The translations under genes were made by a program, and so were the position numbers. The notes beneath the pieces are model-generated. The model saw only the letters and a program-made list of their open reading frames with translations, was not told where the DNA came from and did no database searches. From assembly GCF_902826655.1 (NCBI RefSeq), contig NZ_CADEFR010000040.1, positions 1-34,087 on the forward strand: 34,087 nucleotides of DNA, read 5' to 3'. The first letter of the stretch is position 1; every line of letters begins with the position of its first letter. Shown here piece after piece: positions 1-7,673 of the stretch. This DNA is from an uncultured Methylibium sp. Lineage in GTDB: Bacteria; Pseudomonadota; Gammaproteobacteria; Burkholderiales; Burkholderiaceae_C.

Positions 1-481
1 AGTTCGGATCCTGGAAGGCGACGCCGCCTGTCTCCCGGATGAGGCGGTTGCCGAACATCAGGCCGTTCTTCTCGTAGCTCAGTTCGCTCGGAAGGGCGCC
101 GACACCCGGGATGACCTGGAAGGCCGTCTCGAACAGGCCCGTGAGCGTGTGCCCGACCGTACTGGTGACACTGCCGAGAAAGGCCACGCCGAACGGGACG
201 TTGGCCACCACCTTCACGGCGGATCCGCCGGTCTTGTCGACGACGCCCACGGTCACCCGCGGCACGATGAGGACGGAGAACACCAGCAGCACCGTGGCCA
301 GCCACTTCCAGCCCTGCAGCTTCTCGGGCGCGAAGGCGTAGGCCACCAGCGCCGCGATGAACCCGCAGAAGGCCACGGCGGCGACCGCCGCCATGTAGTC
401 GCCAGAGCCGTGGATGGTTGCCGCAGCGTTGAAGATGCCGAACAGGCTGTCGGCGTTCTGGTAGGCGTAGATCTCCCACAT
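1..481 (-). CDS. traG: TraG-type conjugal transfer protein, N-terminal part (runs off the window)
   Basis: The minus strand encodes 160 residues starting MWEIYAYQNADSLFGIF and is still open at position 1. The sequence resembles the TraG N-terminal domain of type IV secretion systems of integrative conjugative elements, an inner-membrane mating-pair protein. A hydrophobic stretch (VAFCGFIAALVAYAFAP) and a second one (WLATVLLVFSVLIVPRVTVG) fit membrane segments. The start ATG at 481-479 has a GGAG-like site just upstream. No other transfer gene is visible, because the window ends inside this one. The IS91-like element lies immediately upstream of the start. The first 48 bp of the gene recur at 7626-7673 as part of a long direct repeat. 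The family assignment rests on recognised sequence character, not on a search. Confidence 0.8.
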   Translation of the reverse strand, partial: MWEIYAYQNADSLFGIFNAAATIHGSGDYMAAVAAVAFCGFIAALVAYAFAPEKLQGWKWLATVLLVFSVLIVPRVTVGVVDKTGGSAVKVVANVPFGVAFLGSVTSTVGHTLTGLFETAFQVIPGVGALPSELSYEKNGLMFGNRLIRETGGVAFQDPN

Positions 482-1400
482 GCGTCGCTCCAGGGGGAGC
501 GTGGATCCTGAAGCGATGTGACGATGGCGTCGGCCAGGAACGACCTCAAAAGCACGGGGATATCGGCACTAAGGTGAACGACGGACTCCCGCCGGGGCTG
601 GCCCACCCCAACCGGCTGCACCCGGTGGAGGGCCATCTTCTTGCACCCACAAGCCCGACCGAAGGGCGATGGCGAGTGCAGGGCGATGCTGGGACGGTAG
701 AGGTCCCCATCGAGTCCTCTGCATGCCGTGCACGCCGCCCGCCAGCCCGGTTCCTTACCCGGCTTGGCCAGCCGGCTCCACTACGAACGCCACCGACCGG
801 AGCAGACCACGCTGTACCGCCTGGTCCAGCAGCATGCGGCCAGCTTCATCGCCCACACCGAGGCCAGCACGGACGCCGAGTTGCCGCGGTTCATCAAGGA
901 CGAGTTCGACGCCTTCCTCGAGTGCGGCATCCTGGCGCATGGATTCCTGCGGCTACGCTGCGGCGAGTGCGGCCACGACAAGCTGCTGGCCTTCAGCTGC
1001 AAGCGCCGGGGATTCTGCCCCTCTTGCGGCGCCCGGCGCATGTCGCAGACCGCTGCGCACCTGGTCGACCACGTCATCCCGCACGTGCCGGTGCGGCAAT
1101 GGGTGCTGTCGCTGCCGATCCCGCTGCGCGTGCTGCTGGCCGCGCAGCCGGAACTGGTCACGCCGGTGCTGCAGGTGGTGCAGCGCGTGGTCACGCGACA
1201 TCTGCTGCGGCAGGCGGGGCTCAAGGCTGACGAAGGTCACGGCGGCGCCGTCACGCTGATCCAGCGCTTTGGCTCGGCCGCCAACCTCAACATCCACCTG
1301 CACTGTCTGGTACTGGACGGGGTGTACTGCTGCGACGCCGATGGTTCGCCGGCCTTCATTGAGGCGGATGCGCCCACCGACGACGAATTGCACGCGCTGC
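434..1400. repeat. 967-bp direct repeat, copy 1
   Basis: This segment matches 7626-8592 at a constant offset of 7,192 bp. I found no mismatch in the stretches compared by eye, and the overlapping translations are identical. It contains the first 48 bp of the traG gene, the upstream region, and the first 673 bp of the IS91-like transposase gene. The flanking bases differ at once on both sides (433 against 7625, 1401 against 8593), so the borders are exact. Neither border is an end of the IS element, which points to recombination rather than simple transposition. Confidence 0.95.
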
Positions 1401-2242
1401 TGCAGACCGTCATCGCCCGGCTGATGAAGATGCTCACGCGCCGGGGCGTGCTGGTCGAAGACATGGGCCAGACCTACCTGGCCGAGCCGGATGCCGACGG
1501 CGAGGAGGCGCGCACGCTGCGGCCGCTGCAGGCCGCGGCCATCACCTACCGAATCGCCTTCGGGCCGCGCGCCGGGCAGAAGGTGCTGACCCTGAGAGGC
1601 GCGATGCCGCGCGAGGACTCGGCCCGCCAGCCGCTGTGCGCCGACATCGACGGATTCAGCCTGCACGCCGCGGTGCGGGTCGAAGCCCATGACCGCAAGC
1701 GGCTGGAGCAGCTGTGCCGCTACATCACCCGGCCGGCGCTTTCCGACGAACGGGTGCAGGTCAATGCCGCCGGGCAGGTCGAGCTGAAGCTGAAGACACC
1801 GTGGCGCGACGGCACGACGCATCTGGTCTTGAGCCCGCTGGAGTTCATGCAGCGGCTTGCGGCGCTGGTTCCCCGGCCGCGTCTGCATCTCATCAGGTTC
1901 CACGGCGTGCTGGCGCCCAACGCCAAGCTGCGGTCCCTGGTGGTGCCGCAAGGGCCCGAGGTGGAGGAACGGGCCACCGCAGCCGTTGCCGCCAGCGAAT
2001 GCGTGGTCCAGACCGAGACTAACCCGGACCGGCCGGACCGACCGCACCGAATTGCTTGGGCGCGGCTACTCAAGCGCGTGTTCGACATCGACATGCAGCA
2101 CTGCCCCAACTGCGGCGCCGGGGAGCTCAAGATCATCGCGGCCATCCTGGAGCGACCGGTGATCGAGAAGATCCTGACCCACCTGGGACTGGATCCGCAG
2201 CCGCCGCCCAGAGGCCGAGCGCGCGAGGCGCGGCAAGACTGA
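728..2242 (+). CDS. IS91 family transposase (HUH/Y1 type)
   Basis: This 504-residue protein is the rolling-circle transposase of the IS91/ISCR group. A zinc-binding N-terminal region has Cys78, Cys81, Cys91, Cys97 and Cys100. The HUH metal site is His190-Leu-His192 in NLNIHLHCLVLDGVY. The likely nicking tyrosine is Tyr332 in LCRYITRPALSDERV. A C-terminal CPNCGAGELKI motif is typical of this group. The length is at the usual upper end for the family and the frame is open throughout, so the gene looks functional. The start is GTG at 728 with no strong ribosome-binding site; a nearby alternative start cannot be excluded. The first 673 bp are repeated at 7920-8592. Confidence 0.93.
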   Translation: MHAARQPGSLPGLASRLHYERHRPEQTTLYRLVQQHAASFIAHTEASTDAELPRFIKDEFDAFLECGILAHGFLRLRCGECGHDKLLAFSCKRRGFCPSCGARRMSQTAAHLVDHVIPHVPVRQWVLSLPIPLRVLLAAQPELVTPVLQVVQRVVTRHLLRQAGLKADEGHGGAVTLIQRFGSAANLNIHLHCLVLDGVYCCDADGSPAFIEADAPTDDELHALLQTVIARLMKMLTRRGVLVEDMGQTYLAEPDADGEEARTLRPLQAAAITYRIAFGPRAGQKVLTLRGAMPREDSARQPLCADIDGFSLHAAVRVEAHDRKRLEQLCRYITRPALSDERVQVNAAGQVELKLKTPWRDGTTHLVLSPLEFMQRLAALVPRPRLHLIRFHGVLAPNAKLRSLVVPQGPEVEERATAAVAASECVVQTETNPDRPDRPHRIAWARLLKRVFDIDMQHCPNCGAGELKIIAAILERPVIEKILTHLGLDPQPPPRGRAREARQD

Positions 2243-2511
2243 AGCCGCCTGAGCCGCGTCGACCGTCCCGGACACCGTACACATCACAAAGGGCTGCGCA
2301 GCCTGGCGCCAGTGGCCGGTGGCGCTGCGCCCGCGTGCGGACTGGATGGCGGAAAACACAGGGTCAACCCCGAGATCAAGGCCCAACGAGCGCGAGGCGA
2401 GCCGTCAGGGCGGGCCGAATCCAGACAAGGCAACGGCCCAGGCGCCAGTTCCAAGCCATCCAGGCAGGCATCGGCTGCCCACCCAGGGCTGAGTCGGGCT
2501 TTCCAGGCTTT

Positions 2512-3036
2512 TCACAGACCAGACCGTTTGAAATTCCTATGCGCCTCCTTCATCTCGCCCAGCGCACGCGCGAGGTTGGTCACCATCAGGTAGGGCATGC
2601 TGTCCGCTGCGCCGCTGGCGACCTTGGCGACGGTGGCATTCAGCCCCACGGCGTGGTCCTTCGGCGCGATGACCGCGTGCGCACCGGCGCCGTCGGCCAC
2701 GCGCAGACAGGCTCCGAGGTTGTGCGGATCCGTCACGCCGTCGAGCGCCAGTACGAGCGCTGCGCCTTGCACCGCGTCCAGCACGTCATCGAGCGAATGG
2801 CGCGCCGGCAGCGCGGTCACCCGCGCCACCACGCCTTGGTGGCGCGCACTGCCGGCAAGCTGGCCGAGTCGTTGATCGTCGCTGTCGATCAGCGTCGCGC
2901 CCGCCGCCTGGGCACGCGCGAGCAGGTCGCGCATGCGCGCATCGCGCCGCTGCCGGTCGACATGCACCTCGGTCACGGAGTCCGGAGCGACCTTCAGGCG
3001 CACGGCGACGGCATGAAACCCATAGAGAAGCGCCAT
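2512..3036 (-). pseudogene. rlmB: 3'-truncated 23S rRNA 2'-O-methyltransferase RlmB
   Basis: The reading frame encodes 174 residues, against about 245 for the intact SpoU-family enzyme that methylates G2251 of 23S rRNA. The N-terminal substrate-binding part (MALLYGFHAVAVRLK) and the motif LVLALDGVTDPHNLGACLR, which starts the SPOUT catalytic domain, are present. Homology stops at ALGEMKEA (position 2542). The last nine residues come from the end of the IS91-like element. The missing part holds the C-terminal trefoil-knot and AdoMet-binding motifs, so the product should be inactive. The start ATG at 3036 has an AGGATG site upstream. A functional rlmB is probably elsewhere in the genome; this copy marks where the element joined foreign DNA. 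Confidence 0.85.
2525..2541 (+). other. Candidate oriIS end of the IS91/ISCR-like element
   Basis: The motif CGTTTGAAATTCCTAT (2525-2540) lies about 300 bp downstream of the transposase stop and directly next to truncated rlmB. It closely resembles the origin-end consensus I recall for ISCR elements (GTTTGAACTTCCTATA), with one base difference in the core. Position and sequence together support this as the replication start end. The recalled consensus was not checked against a database. Confidence 0.65.
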
Positions 3037-3088
3037 GCAGCATCCTAGCCGGCTCGGGTAGCCCGGCGGCCAGGCTTGCAGGGCAGAC

Positions 3089-3096
3089 GTCCTACA
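3089..3096 (+). promoter_or_regulatory. GTCCTACA box upstream of the DUF421 gene
   Basis: The 8-mer GTCCTACA ends 63 bp before the start of the DUF421 gene. The same 8-mer, pointing toward the gene, precedes the hemerythrin and catalase genes. It may be a shared promoter or operator element. CTACAC resembles a sigma-S-like -10 box, but no good -35 lies at the right distance. Confidence 0.45.
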
Positions 3097-3159
3097 CCGC
3101 TGCGGCTGCGGCTTTGCTGCAATCGATGCACGCAGCGTGCAGCGGCGTCAGGAGATGTC

Positions 3160-3672
3160 ATGTTCGAACTTTCGATGCCCTGGTGGGAGTTCCCGGTGCG
3201 GGCCGCGCTGATCTACGGCGTGCTGCTGCTGCTGATCCGCGTATCCGGCAAGCGCACGGTGGGGCAGTTCACGCCTTTCGACCTGCTGGTGGTGATGCTG
3301 TTGAGCGAGTCGGTGTCGAACGGGCTGAGCGGGGGAGACGACTCGGTGACGGGCGGCCTGCTGGCCGCAGCCAGCCTGATCCTGCTCAATGTTGTGGTGG
3401 CTGTCGGCACCGCCCGCAGCAGCGGGTTCCAGCAGCTGGTGGAAGGGCGTGCAGTGCTGATCGGCCGCGACGGACAACTCTTCGACGACGTGCTGCGCAA
3501 GTCGAACGTGCCGCGCCTGGACGTGGAACGCGCGCTGCGCGAGGCGGATTGCGACTTGAAGGACATGCAGTGCGCCTTCCTCGAGGCCGATGGAAGGGTG
3601 AGCATCCTGAAGGAGTCCGCGGGTGCCGTCACCGAGGCAAACGGCTTGACGCATGGCGAGCCCAAGCCATAG
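3160..3672 (+). CDS. DUF421 (YetF-like) membrane protein
   Basis: The protein has 170 residues. Three hydrophobic segments (about residues 8-28, 40-60 and 66-86) precede a soluble DUF421 domain with LVEGRAVLIGRDGQLF and LREADCDLKDMQCAFLE, the usual layout of proteobacterial YetF-like proteins. Family members sit in the inner membrane; their biochemical role is not established, though relatives are often found in stress and sporulation contexts. The ATG at 3160 was chosen over an upstream in-frame start because CAGGAGATGTC gives a good ribosome-binding site and the membrane segment begins right after it. It is the first gene of the stress cassette, followed on the same strand by the hemerythrin-like gene 113 bp downstream. 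Confidence 0.85.
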   Translation: MFELSMPWWEFPVRAALIYGVLLLLIRVSGKRTVGQFTPFDLLVVMLLSESVSNGLSGGDDSVTGGLLAAASLILLNVVVAVGTARSSGFQQLVEGRAVLIGRDGQLFDDVLRKSNVPRLDVERALREADCDLKDMQCAFLEADGRVSILKESAGAVTEANGLTHGEPKP

Positions 3673-3677
3673 GTGCG

Positions 3678-3685
3678 GTCCTACA
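3678..3685 (+). promoter_or_regulatory. GTCCTACA box upstream of the hemerythrin-like gene
   Basis: Second exact copy of GTCCTACA, 100 bp before the start at 3786 and just after the stop of the DUF421 gene. The hemerythrin-like gene may therefore have its own promoter. Confidence 0.45.
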
Positions 3686-3785
3686 GGCGCTGTCGCCGCT
3701 GTCCGACGGCAACGGCCTTTGCCAACGCCGAAACTGGCTTTGTCTCCCGCACGGGAGCGCATTCACCCACCTATCGAGGAAACCC

Positions 3786-4316
3786 ATGGCCACCAAATCA
3801 CCCGCCAAGAAAACGACGAGCGCTCGCACGAGCAAGGCCGCTTCGGACGCGAACGACCCCTTCGAGATGCTGAAGTCCGACCATCGTGAGGTCGAGAAGA
3901 TGCACAAGGCTTACGAGAAGCTCGTTGAGAGCGAAGCCGATGCCGAGGAGCGCGGCGAACTCGCGGCGCGCATCTGCGCGGCGCTGACCGTGCATGCGAC
4001 GGTCGAGGAGGAAGTCTTCTACCCGCCGGTGCGCGAAGCCATCGACGACGACGACATCATGGATCACGCCGACGTGGAACACGAAAGCGCGAAGGACCTG
4101 ATCGCGCAGATCGAGTCGATGGGCCCGGACGACAGCCACTACGACGCCAAGGTCACCGTGTTGTGCGAGTACGTCGCCCACCACGTGAAGGAAGAGGAAG
4201 AAGAGATGTTCCCGAAGGCGCGCAAGGCCAAGGGCATCGACTTCGCCGCGTTGGCGCAGGAGATGGCGGCGCGCAAGGCCGAGCTGGAAGCGGAGTACGC
4301 CGAGATGGCGTCCTGA
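3786..4316 (+). CDS. Hemerythrin-like (HHE domain) protein
   Basis: The protein has 176 residues. A basic, Ala/Ser/Thr-rich N-terminal tail (about residues 1-24) precedes a four-helix HHE domain. The non-heme diiron ligands of the family can be seen: DHREVEKMH, VHATVEEEVFYP, DVEHESAKDL and VAHHVKEEEEEMFP. Such proteins bind oxygen or sense oxygen or nitric oxide, and DUF-type HHE proteins are frequent in stress islands; the specific role here is inferred. The start at 3786 follows GAGGAAACCC, a good ribosome-binding site. A clear terminator follows the stop, so transcription ends before the convergent catalase gene. The lysine-rich tail could contact nucleic acid, but that is speculation. Confidence 0.9.
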   Translation: MATKSPAKKTTSARTSKAASDANDPFEMLKSDHREVEKMHKAYEKLVESEADAEERGELAARICAALTVHATVEEEVFYPPVREAIDDDDIMDHADVEHESAKDLIAQIESMGPDDSHYDAKVTVLCEYVAHHVKEEEEEMFPKARKAKGIDFAALAQEMAARKAELEAEYAEMAS

Positions 4317-4336
4317 TCGCCTACCCAAGAATGGAA

Positions 4337-4365
4337 ATGCCGCCGGTGTCCCGGCGGCATTTTTC
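4337..4365 (+). terminator. Rho-independent terminator after the hemerythrin-like gene
   Basis: A perfect 10-bp GC-rich stem, ATGCCGCCGG and CCGGCGGCAT, has a TGTC loop and is followed by a T run. It starts 20 bp after the hemerythrin stop. On the opposite strand the stem is followed by a weaker T tract, so it may also slow catalase transcription. Confidence 0.9.
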
Positions 4366-4385
4366 GTTCGGCGTCGAAGCGGCTC

Positions 4386-6758
4386 TTACACGCGCGGTGG
4401 ATCCGTTTCGCGTTCGAAGCGACGCGGGGCACCGATGGCCTTCACGAACCGTTCGATGCCGCCGTCGAGCTGAACTGCATCGACCACCACCAGCGCAGGG
4501 TCATCGCCCTGCGGGATGCCAGCCTCGCCGAGCACCTGCGCGCCCGTACCCAATGCCAGCATCGGCTTGCAGTGGCGATACACCGTACGCACGCTGTCCA
4601 TCAGGTTCGCATCCCCGACCAGCGCCTGCGCAGCCTTCTCGCCATCGGGCAGCACGATGGCGTCGAACAGGAAACCCGGTTCATTCTCGAACGACGCTTC
4701 GGCGTCGATCGACTGCCCGTCCGCCGCCGGGATGGGGCCGACGTGCGGCCCGACGAAACGCGGCACGGCCCCTTGCTGCAGCAACGCGTCGCGCACCGCA
4801 AGCAGCGAGCGGGCATGCGCGCCCGGCGCAACCATCACGGCGACCTTGCGCGCCTCGATCGAGCCATCACCCGGCCGCGCCATGAGCGACAGTGCGGGGG
4901 AGCTGGACACCTCCGGCCGTGCCGGCGTGTCGATGGCGCGCGGCATCGGTTGCGGCAGCGGGTCGATGCCGAGTTTGGCCGCGACCTGGGCGGCCAGTTC
5001 CTCCGAAGCGTTGCGCAACGAGGCAACCATGCGCTCACGGATCGCCGGCACGGTGACCTTGCTCAGCTCGAAGCGGAAGGCGGCGGCAATGTGGGCCTTC
5101 TCCGCCGGCGTCTGGCTCTCATAGAACAGCGTCGCCTGCGTGTAGTGGTCGGCGAACTTCTCCGGCTTGGCCCGTACTTTGACCTGGGACTCGCTGGCGT
5201 TCAAGCGCGCCGCCACCGACACGAAGCCGTGTGCCGCGCCGGCCTGGAACGGACAGCCGCCGGCCAGCGAGTTGGGCTCGTACGACACGCGGCCGCGATG
5301 GATCGCCTGGCGGTGCATGCCATCGCGTTGGTTGTTGTGCACCTGGGCGATCGGCGCATTGATCGGCAACTCATGGAAGTTCGGCCCGCCGAGCCGGGAC
5401 AGCTGCGTGTCGAAGTAGGAGTGAATCCGCCCGGCCAGCAGCGGATCGTTCGAGAAGTCGATGCCGGGCACCACGTTCGCCGTGCAGAACGCCACCTGCT
5501 CGGTCTCCGCAAAGAAGTTGTCCGGGTTGCGGTTGAGCACCATGCGCCCGATCGGCCGCACCGGCACCATCTCTTCGGGAATCAGCTTGGTCGCGTCCAG
5601 GACGTCGAAGCTGAAAGCCTCGGCTTGCTCCTCGGTGAACACTTGCACCCCGAGCTCCCACTGCGGATAGGCGCCGTTCTCGATCGCTTCCCAGAGGTCG
5701 CGTCGATGGAAGTCCGGGTCCGCCCCGGAGATCTTCACCGCCTCGTCCCAGACGAGCGAGTGTGTGCCGGCCTTCGGGTTCCAGTGGAACTTGACGAAGA
5801 CGGACGCCCCTTCGGCGTTGACGAAGCGGTAGGTGTGAACGCCGAAACCCTGCATCGTGCGCAAGCTGCGCGGAATGGCGCGGTCCGACATCACCCACAT
5901 CAGCATGTGGGTGGATTCGGGCATCAGCGAAACGAAGTCCCAGAACGTGTCGTGCGCACTCGCGGCCTGGGGCATGGCGTGATGGGGCTCGGGCTTCACG
6001 GCGTGCACCAGGTCGGGGAACTTCATCGCGTCCTGGATGAAGAAGACCGGCATGTTGTTGCCGACCAAGTCCCAGTTGCCTTCGTCGGTGTAGAACTTGA
6101 CCGCAAAACCGCGCACGTCGCGCGCGGTGTCCTTCGAGCCACGTTCACCCGCGACGGTGGAAAAGCGGACGAACACGGGCGTGATCTTCCCGGCCTCCTT
6201 GAACGGTGCCGCGCGCGTCAGCTCGGCCAGCGATTCATAGGCCTCGAAGAAGCCGTGTGCCGCCGAACCGCGCGCATGCACGATGCGCTCGGGGATGCGT
6301 TCGTGATCGAAGTGGGTGAGCTTCTCGCGCAGGATGAAGTCTTCCAGCAGCACCGGCCCGCGCAAGCCGTCCTTCAGGGAGTTCTGGTTGTCCGCGATCA
6401 ACACACCCTGGTTGGTGGTGAGCGGGCGCCCCGAGCCGTCAGCGCGTACACGGTCGAGTGTCTCGATCGTCGCGTTCAGGCCTTCCACCGCCATGCTGCC
6501 GGTCTTGTCGCTGCCATTGGCTTCGCTCAGCGTGCTCGCCGTGGGCAGCCGCGAGGGCGCATCGGCGGTGTCGCCCTCCTCAGGGTTCAGCCCCGCCTGC
6601 AGCCCATGTTCGCCCGCCTTGGCGCTGTTGAACGGCATCCGTGCGGCGAGCTGCTCCGTCTGGGCGCGTTGCTGTGCACCCGCATCGTTCGCCGCAGGCA
6701 CCGTAGCGCTGCCGCTGTCGGACACCACGGGGGTTTTCTCTTTCGACTTCTTGGCCAC
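4386..6758 (-). CDS. katE: Large-subunit monofunctional catalase (HPII type)
   Basis: The 790-residue protein converts hydrogen peroxide to water and oxygen with a heme cofactor. Residues about 1-110 form a low-complexity N-terminal arm. The catalase core has the distal His161 in [12 protein letters not shown], Asn234 in [11 protein letters not shown] and the proximal heme ligand Tyr448 in RIHSYFDTQ. Residues from about 630 to the end form the class I glutamine-amidotransferase/DJ-1-like domain that marks large-subunit clade II catalases; [11 protein letters not shown] and [12 protein letters not shown] are visible. The length agrees with the family. The start is GTG at 6758, supported by AGGAGG four bases upstream. 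It converges on the hemerythrin gene and diverges from the broken flavodoxin gene. A GTCCTACA box lies 83 bp upstream. Confidence 0.96.
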   Translation of the reverse strand: MAKKSKEKTPVVSDSGSATVPAANDAGAQQRAQTEQLAARMPFNSAKAGEHGLQAGLNPEEGDTADAPSRLPTASTLSEANGSDKTGSMAVEGLNATIETLDRVRADGSGRPLTTNQGVLIADNQNSLKDGLRGPVLLEDFILREKLTHFDHERIPERIVHARGSAAHGFFEAYESLAELTRAAPFKEAGKITPVFVRFSTVAGERGSKDTARDVRGFAVKFYTDEGNWDLVGNNMPVFFIQDAMKFPDLVHAVKPEPHHAMPQAASAHDTFWDFVSLMPESTHMLMWVMSDRAIPRSLRTMQGFGVHTYRFVNAEGASVFVKFHWNPKAGTHSLVWDEAVKISGADPDFHRRDLWEAIENGAYPQWELGVQVFTEEQAEAFSFDVLDATKLIPEEMVPVRPIGRMVLNRNPDNFFAETEQVAFCTANVVPGIDFSNDPLLAGRIHSYFDTQLSRLGGPNFHELPINAPIAQVHNNQRDGMHRQAIHRGRVSYEPNSLAGGCPFQAGAAHGFVSVAARLNASESQVKVRAKPEKFADHYTQATLFYESQTPAEKAHIAAAFRFELSKVTVPAIRERMVASLRNASEELAAQVAAKLGIDPLPQPMPRAIDTPARPEVSSSPALSLMARPGDGSIEARKVAVMVAPGAHARSLLAVRDALLQQGAVPRFVGPHVGPIPAADGQSIDAEASFENEPGFLFDAIVLPDGEKAAQALVGDANLMDSVRTVYRHCKPMLALGTGAQVLGEAGIPQGDDPALVVVDAVQLDGGIERFVKAIGAPRRFERETDPPRV

Positions 6759-6841
6759 AGAGCCTCCTGAAATACAAGCTGTTGAGGGGAAATGGAGCGC
6801 GCCTTCAGCGGCTCATTCGACACCCCGCCGGCTCGTTGCCG

Positions 6842-6849
6842 TGTAGGAC
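6842..6849 (-). promoter_or_regulatory. GTCCTACA box upstream of katE
   Basis: Third exact GTCCTACA, on the minus strand, 83 bp before the katE start. All three intact genes of the cassette thus share the box in the same orientation relative to transcription. Confidence 0.45.
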
Positions 6850-6907
6850 AAGAACTCGGCTGCTTGTAGGCGATTTCTCGCAGCGAAGCACCAGCACGGC
6901 TGGGGTC

Positions 6908-6933
6908 ATGTGGAGCGCGCTTGCGCTCCACAT
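6908..6933. repeat. Perfect 11-bp inverted repeat (hairpin)
   Basis: ATGTGGAGCGC and its exact reverse complement are separated by GCTT. No T run follows, so it is not a typical terminator. It sits between katE and the flavodoxin remnant, at the edge of the readable flavodoxin frame. Confidence 0.7.
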
Positions 6934-7377
6934 CGGCATGCTGGCAAGCTCGCGCCGTGCCTGCCATCAAACCCACGCTGCGGCTCGGCCAAGCGGACAA
7001 ACCTGCCCGTCACGCGGGACGCGTTTCGACGCCGTTACCAGCAGCGCTTCTTCGATCCCGTCTATGCCGCCGAGCAGCCGGCCATCGACCGCCTGGAAGC
7101 GCTGGCCTGGCAGGCCTATCAGGACGGCCGCAAGGCGCCGCGCACCGCGCCGGCCGGCAGCGGCTACGCCGACCCTGGCTACGCGCTGTCGAACGAGTGG
7201 CGCACCACCGCCGAGGCGCTGCAACAGGCCCAGGCGCACTGGGCCGCGCCCGGCACGCCGTCGCGGGTGCTCGTTGTCTGCGCCAGCCCGCGCAACGACG
7301 GCAGCTGCCCGGGCGAGATGTCGAAGACGTGGCGCCTCGCCCAACTCGCGCTCGGGGTGATCGAAGACGAGGCCTGA
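6910..7377 (+). pseudogene. 3'-truncated flavodoxin-family NAD(P)H-dependent oxidoreductase
   Basis: The frame holds about 125 residues of recognisable family sequence. It begins around TNLPVTRDAFRRRYQQRFFDP, passes YQDGRKAPRTAPAGSGYADPGY, and reaches the flavin-binding start VLVVCASPRNDGSCPGEMSKTWRLA. The intact proteins continue for well over 100 residues with the rest of the flavodoxin fold; here the homology ends near 7350 and a stop follows at 7377. The apparent GTG start at 6910 lies inside a hairpin and is probably not native. The gene is divergent from katE and is the last recognisable cargo piece before the second repeat copy. The product should not be functional. Confidence 0.7.
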
Positions 7378-7625
7378 ATCTGCTGGCGAGCGTCGCTTGG
7401 TTCGGGCGCAGGTTGTCCCGGTGGAGAAACTGGAAGAGGAGCCTGACGAACCGCGCCCGTCGCTCTTCGATATGTAGCGTCAATGTCCGGCGTGACGCGC
7501 GGGTCGCCACCACAACCGCGCGCTCCGCCCGCGCAGATGCTTCCCTTGCCGACCGCACCGCGTTCTCTGAGCGGCTTGCCGTGGCCAGGGAGAGAGGCGA
7601 TTCGATTTCAATCGACATTGCGCAG
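7378..7625. other. Unassigned remnant between flavodoxin fragment and repeat copy 2
   Basis: No complete gene is seen in this 248-bp stretch. In the plus frame ending with TAG at 7475-7477 there is a plausible protein C-terminus (RRLVRAQVVPVEKL, then an acidic stretch ending RPSLFDM). The end resembles C-terminal tails with an SLFD-type motif, but I do not recognise the protein. A minus-strand frame through the stretch is also open but uninformative. It probably joins two unrelated pieces of DNA. Confidence 0.4.
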
Positions 7626-7673
7626 GATGCCGAACAGGCTGTCGGCGTTCTGGTAGGCGTAGATCTCCCACAT
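7608..7673 (-). pseudogene. First 16 codons of traG, duplicated
   Basis: The frame repeats MWEIYAYQNADSLFGI of the gene at 481, then leaves homology at 7625 and stops five codons later. The start and its ribosome-binding region are identical to the intact copy, so a 21-residue peptide could be made; it has no expected function. It shows that repeat copy 2 derives from the traG-IS91 junction. Confidence 0.85.

Larger units (their letters stand above)
482..2541 (+). mobile_element. IS91/ISCR-like element, apparently complete
   Basis: The element holds a full-length HUH transposase gene and a candidate origin end about 300 bp downstream of it. IS91-family elements lack terminal inverted repeats and target duplications and move by rolling-circle replication from oriIS to terIS. 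The right end is placed at 2541 because rlmB coding sequence starts at 2542 and an ISCR-like origin motif ends there. The left end (terIS) was not identified and lies somewhere in 482-727; 482 is only the outer limit. The stretches 482-727 and 2243-2541 show no convincing gene. Confidence 0.75.

Noticed and set aside
574-1230. Open frames of about 200 codons overlapping the IS91 transposase start, present in both repeat copies
   Set aside because: They are out of phase with the transposase and their translations are Arg/Pro/Ala-rich without homology. Their duplication only reflects the DNA repeat.
4572-6770. A 732-codon plus-strand open frame opposite katE
   Set aside because: It is the mirror of a certain catalase gene; its translation is Arg/His/Gly-rich with no domain. 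High GC makes such shadows common.
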